A stretch of DNA of 33,869 nucleotides from Bacillota bacterium (GTDB taxonomy: Bacteria > Bacillota > Clostridia > Peptostreptococcales > Anaerovoracaceae), in assembly GCA_025361765.1 (NCBI GenBank), contig JANYJS010000002.1:1-33869 (forward strand), in the 5' to 3' direction. The notes beneath the pieces are model-generated. The model saw nothing but the letters and a program-made list of their open reading frames with translations, searched no databases and was not told the origin of the DNA. Below, one piece after another: positions 33,611 through 33,869 of this stretch. Numbering within the stretch: the first letter of the stretch is position 1; each line of letters begins with the position of its first letter. The position numbers and the translations under genes were made by a program.

Positions 33611-33869
33611 CTAGTATTTGATCATGAACTTTCTGACGATTTTGACCAGATCGTCATAGCCGCCGGCAAACTGTTCTAAGGTCACGTTCACTGCTCCGTA
33701 GGTGTCAAAGTCCTTAACTTCCATATGATCATAGGCTTTGACGAAGTCGGGCAGCTTTCTCAGCTCTTCGATGTATGCCGGATTTACCGGATCATCTATT
33801 CGGGATTTGACCTCTATGTCTGATTCATTGAATCTCTTTTGATATTTGTAGGGAATGGTCATAATCATA
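33611..33869 (-). CDS. C-terminal end of a probable transaldolase-family protein (partial)
   Basis: The frame is open to the right edge, so the gene is truncated at its 5' end by the window; the ATG at 33868 is internal. The visible last 85 residues include IPYKYQKRFNESDIEVKSRI, DPVNPAYIEELRKLPDFVKAY and, near the end, FDTYGAVNVTLEQFAGGYDDLVKIVRKFM. This resembles the tail of transaldolase-family proteins in sugar and sulfosugar operons of Clostridia, which I recall rather than searched. It lies 128 bases before iolB, in the same orientation and probably the same operon. A transaldolase-like enzyme in an inositol operon would be worth identifying from the full gene. Another aldolase-type enzyme is possible. 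Confidence 0.45.
   Translation of the reverse strand, partial: MIMTIPYKYQKRFNESDIEVKSRIDDPVNPAYIEELRKLPDFVKAYDHMEVKDFDTYGAVNVTLEQFAGGYDDLVKIVRKFMIKY

Overview
The window looks like chromosomal DNA of a low-to-moderate GC, anaerobic, spore-forming Clostridia member (Bacillota). The evidence is strong purine-rich ribosome binding sites, sigma-A type promoters close to consensus, spoVG and spoVB homologues, a Clostridia-type AbrB, and gene order shared with the Bacillus subtilis region near the origin (tmk, holB, ricT, trmN6, abrB; purR, spoVG, glmU, prs, pth, mfd, spoVB, mazG, rqcP). Most of it is conserved housekeeping DNA. Two carbohydrate modules flank it: xylose on the left and inositol on the right.

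Layout. Bases 1-240 hold a consensus stable-RNA promoter reading leftwards off the edge, with a boxA-like element, so an rRNA operon probably begins just outside the window. A terminator at 234-262 separates it from the xylose operon (482-7263, minus strand): xylF, xylG, xylH, xylA, xylB, that is import, isomerisation and phosphorylation of xylose. Its ROK repressor gene xylR follows at 7484-8611. The xylF and xylR promoters each carry the same kind of 31-bp dyad (14-3-14) at the transcription start, which I infer to be the XylR operator. A lone MFS transporter (8863-10017) lies beside what looks like the leftover end of an IS21-type element.

Bases 10113-13562 (minus) hold folate genes folK, folB, folP and folE, an HD-domain protein, rqcP and the HU gene. 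Bases 13639-25035 (minus) hold mazG, spoVB, a PrsA-type foldase, mfd, pth, prs, glmU, spoVG and purR, matching the B. subtilis order with several genes missing. murC (plus) is divergent from purR and convergent with murA (minus). A 105-aa membrane protein and an AbrB-family regulator (plus) follow. Then come trmN6, ricT, holB, tmk and a previously hidden 37-codon membrane ORF (minus). The right end has iolB and the 3' end of a probable transaldolase-family gene, part of an operon that continues off the window.

I found no CRISPR array, prophage, toxin-antitoxin pair or obvious new defence system. The most unusual signals are: a dense set of short tandem duplications between 31.47 and 33.60 kb, one of which duplicates the holB start site; the 37-aa membrane ORF whose stop codon opens a 20-bp minisatellite; the paired XylR dyads; and an HD hydrolase inside the folate operon that could fill the missing dihydroneopterin-triphosphate step.
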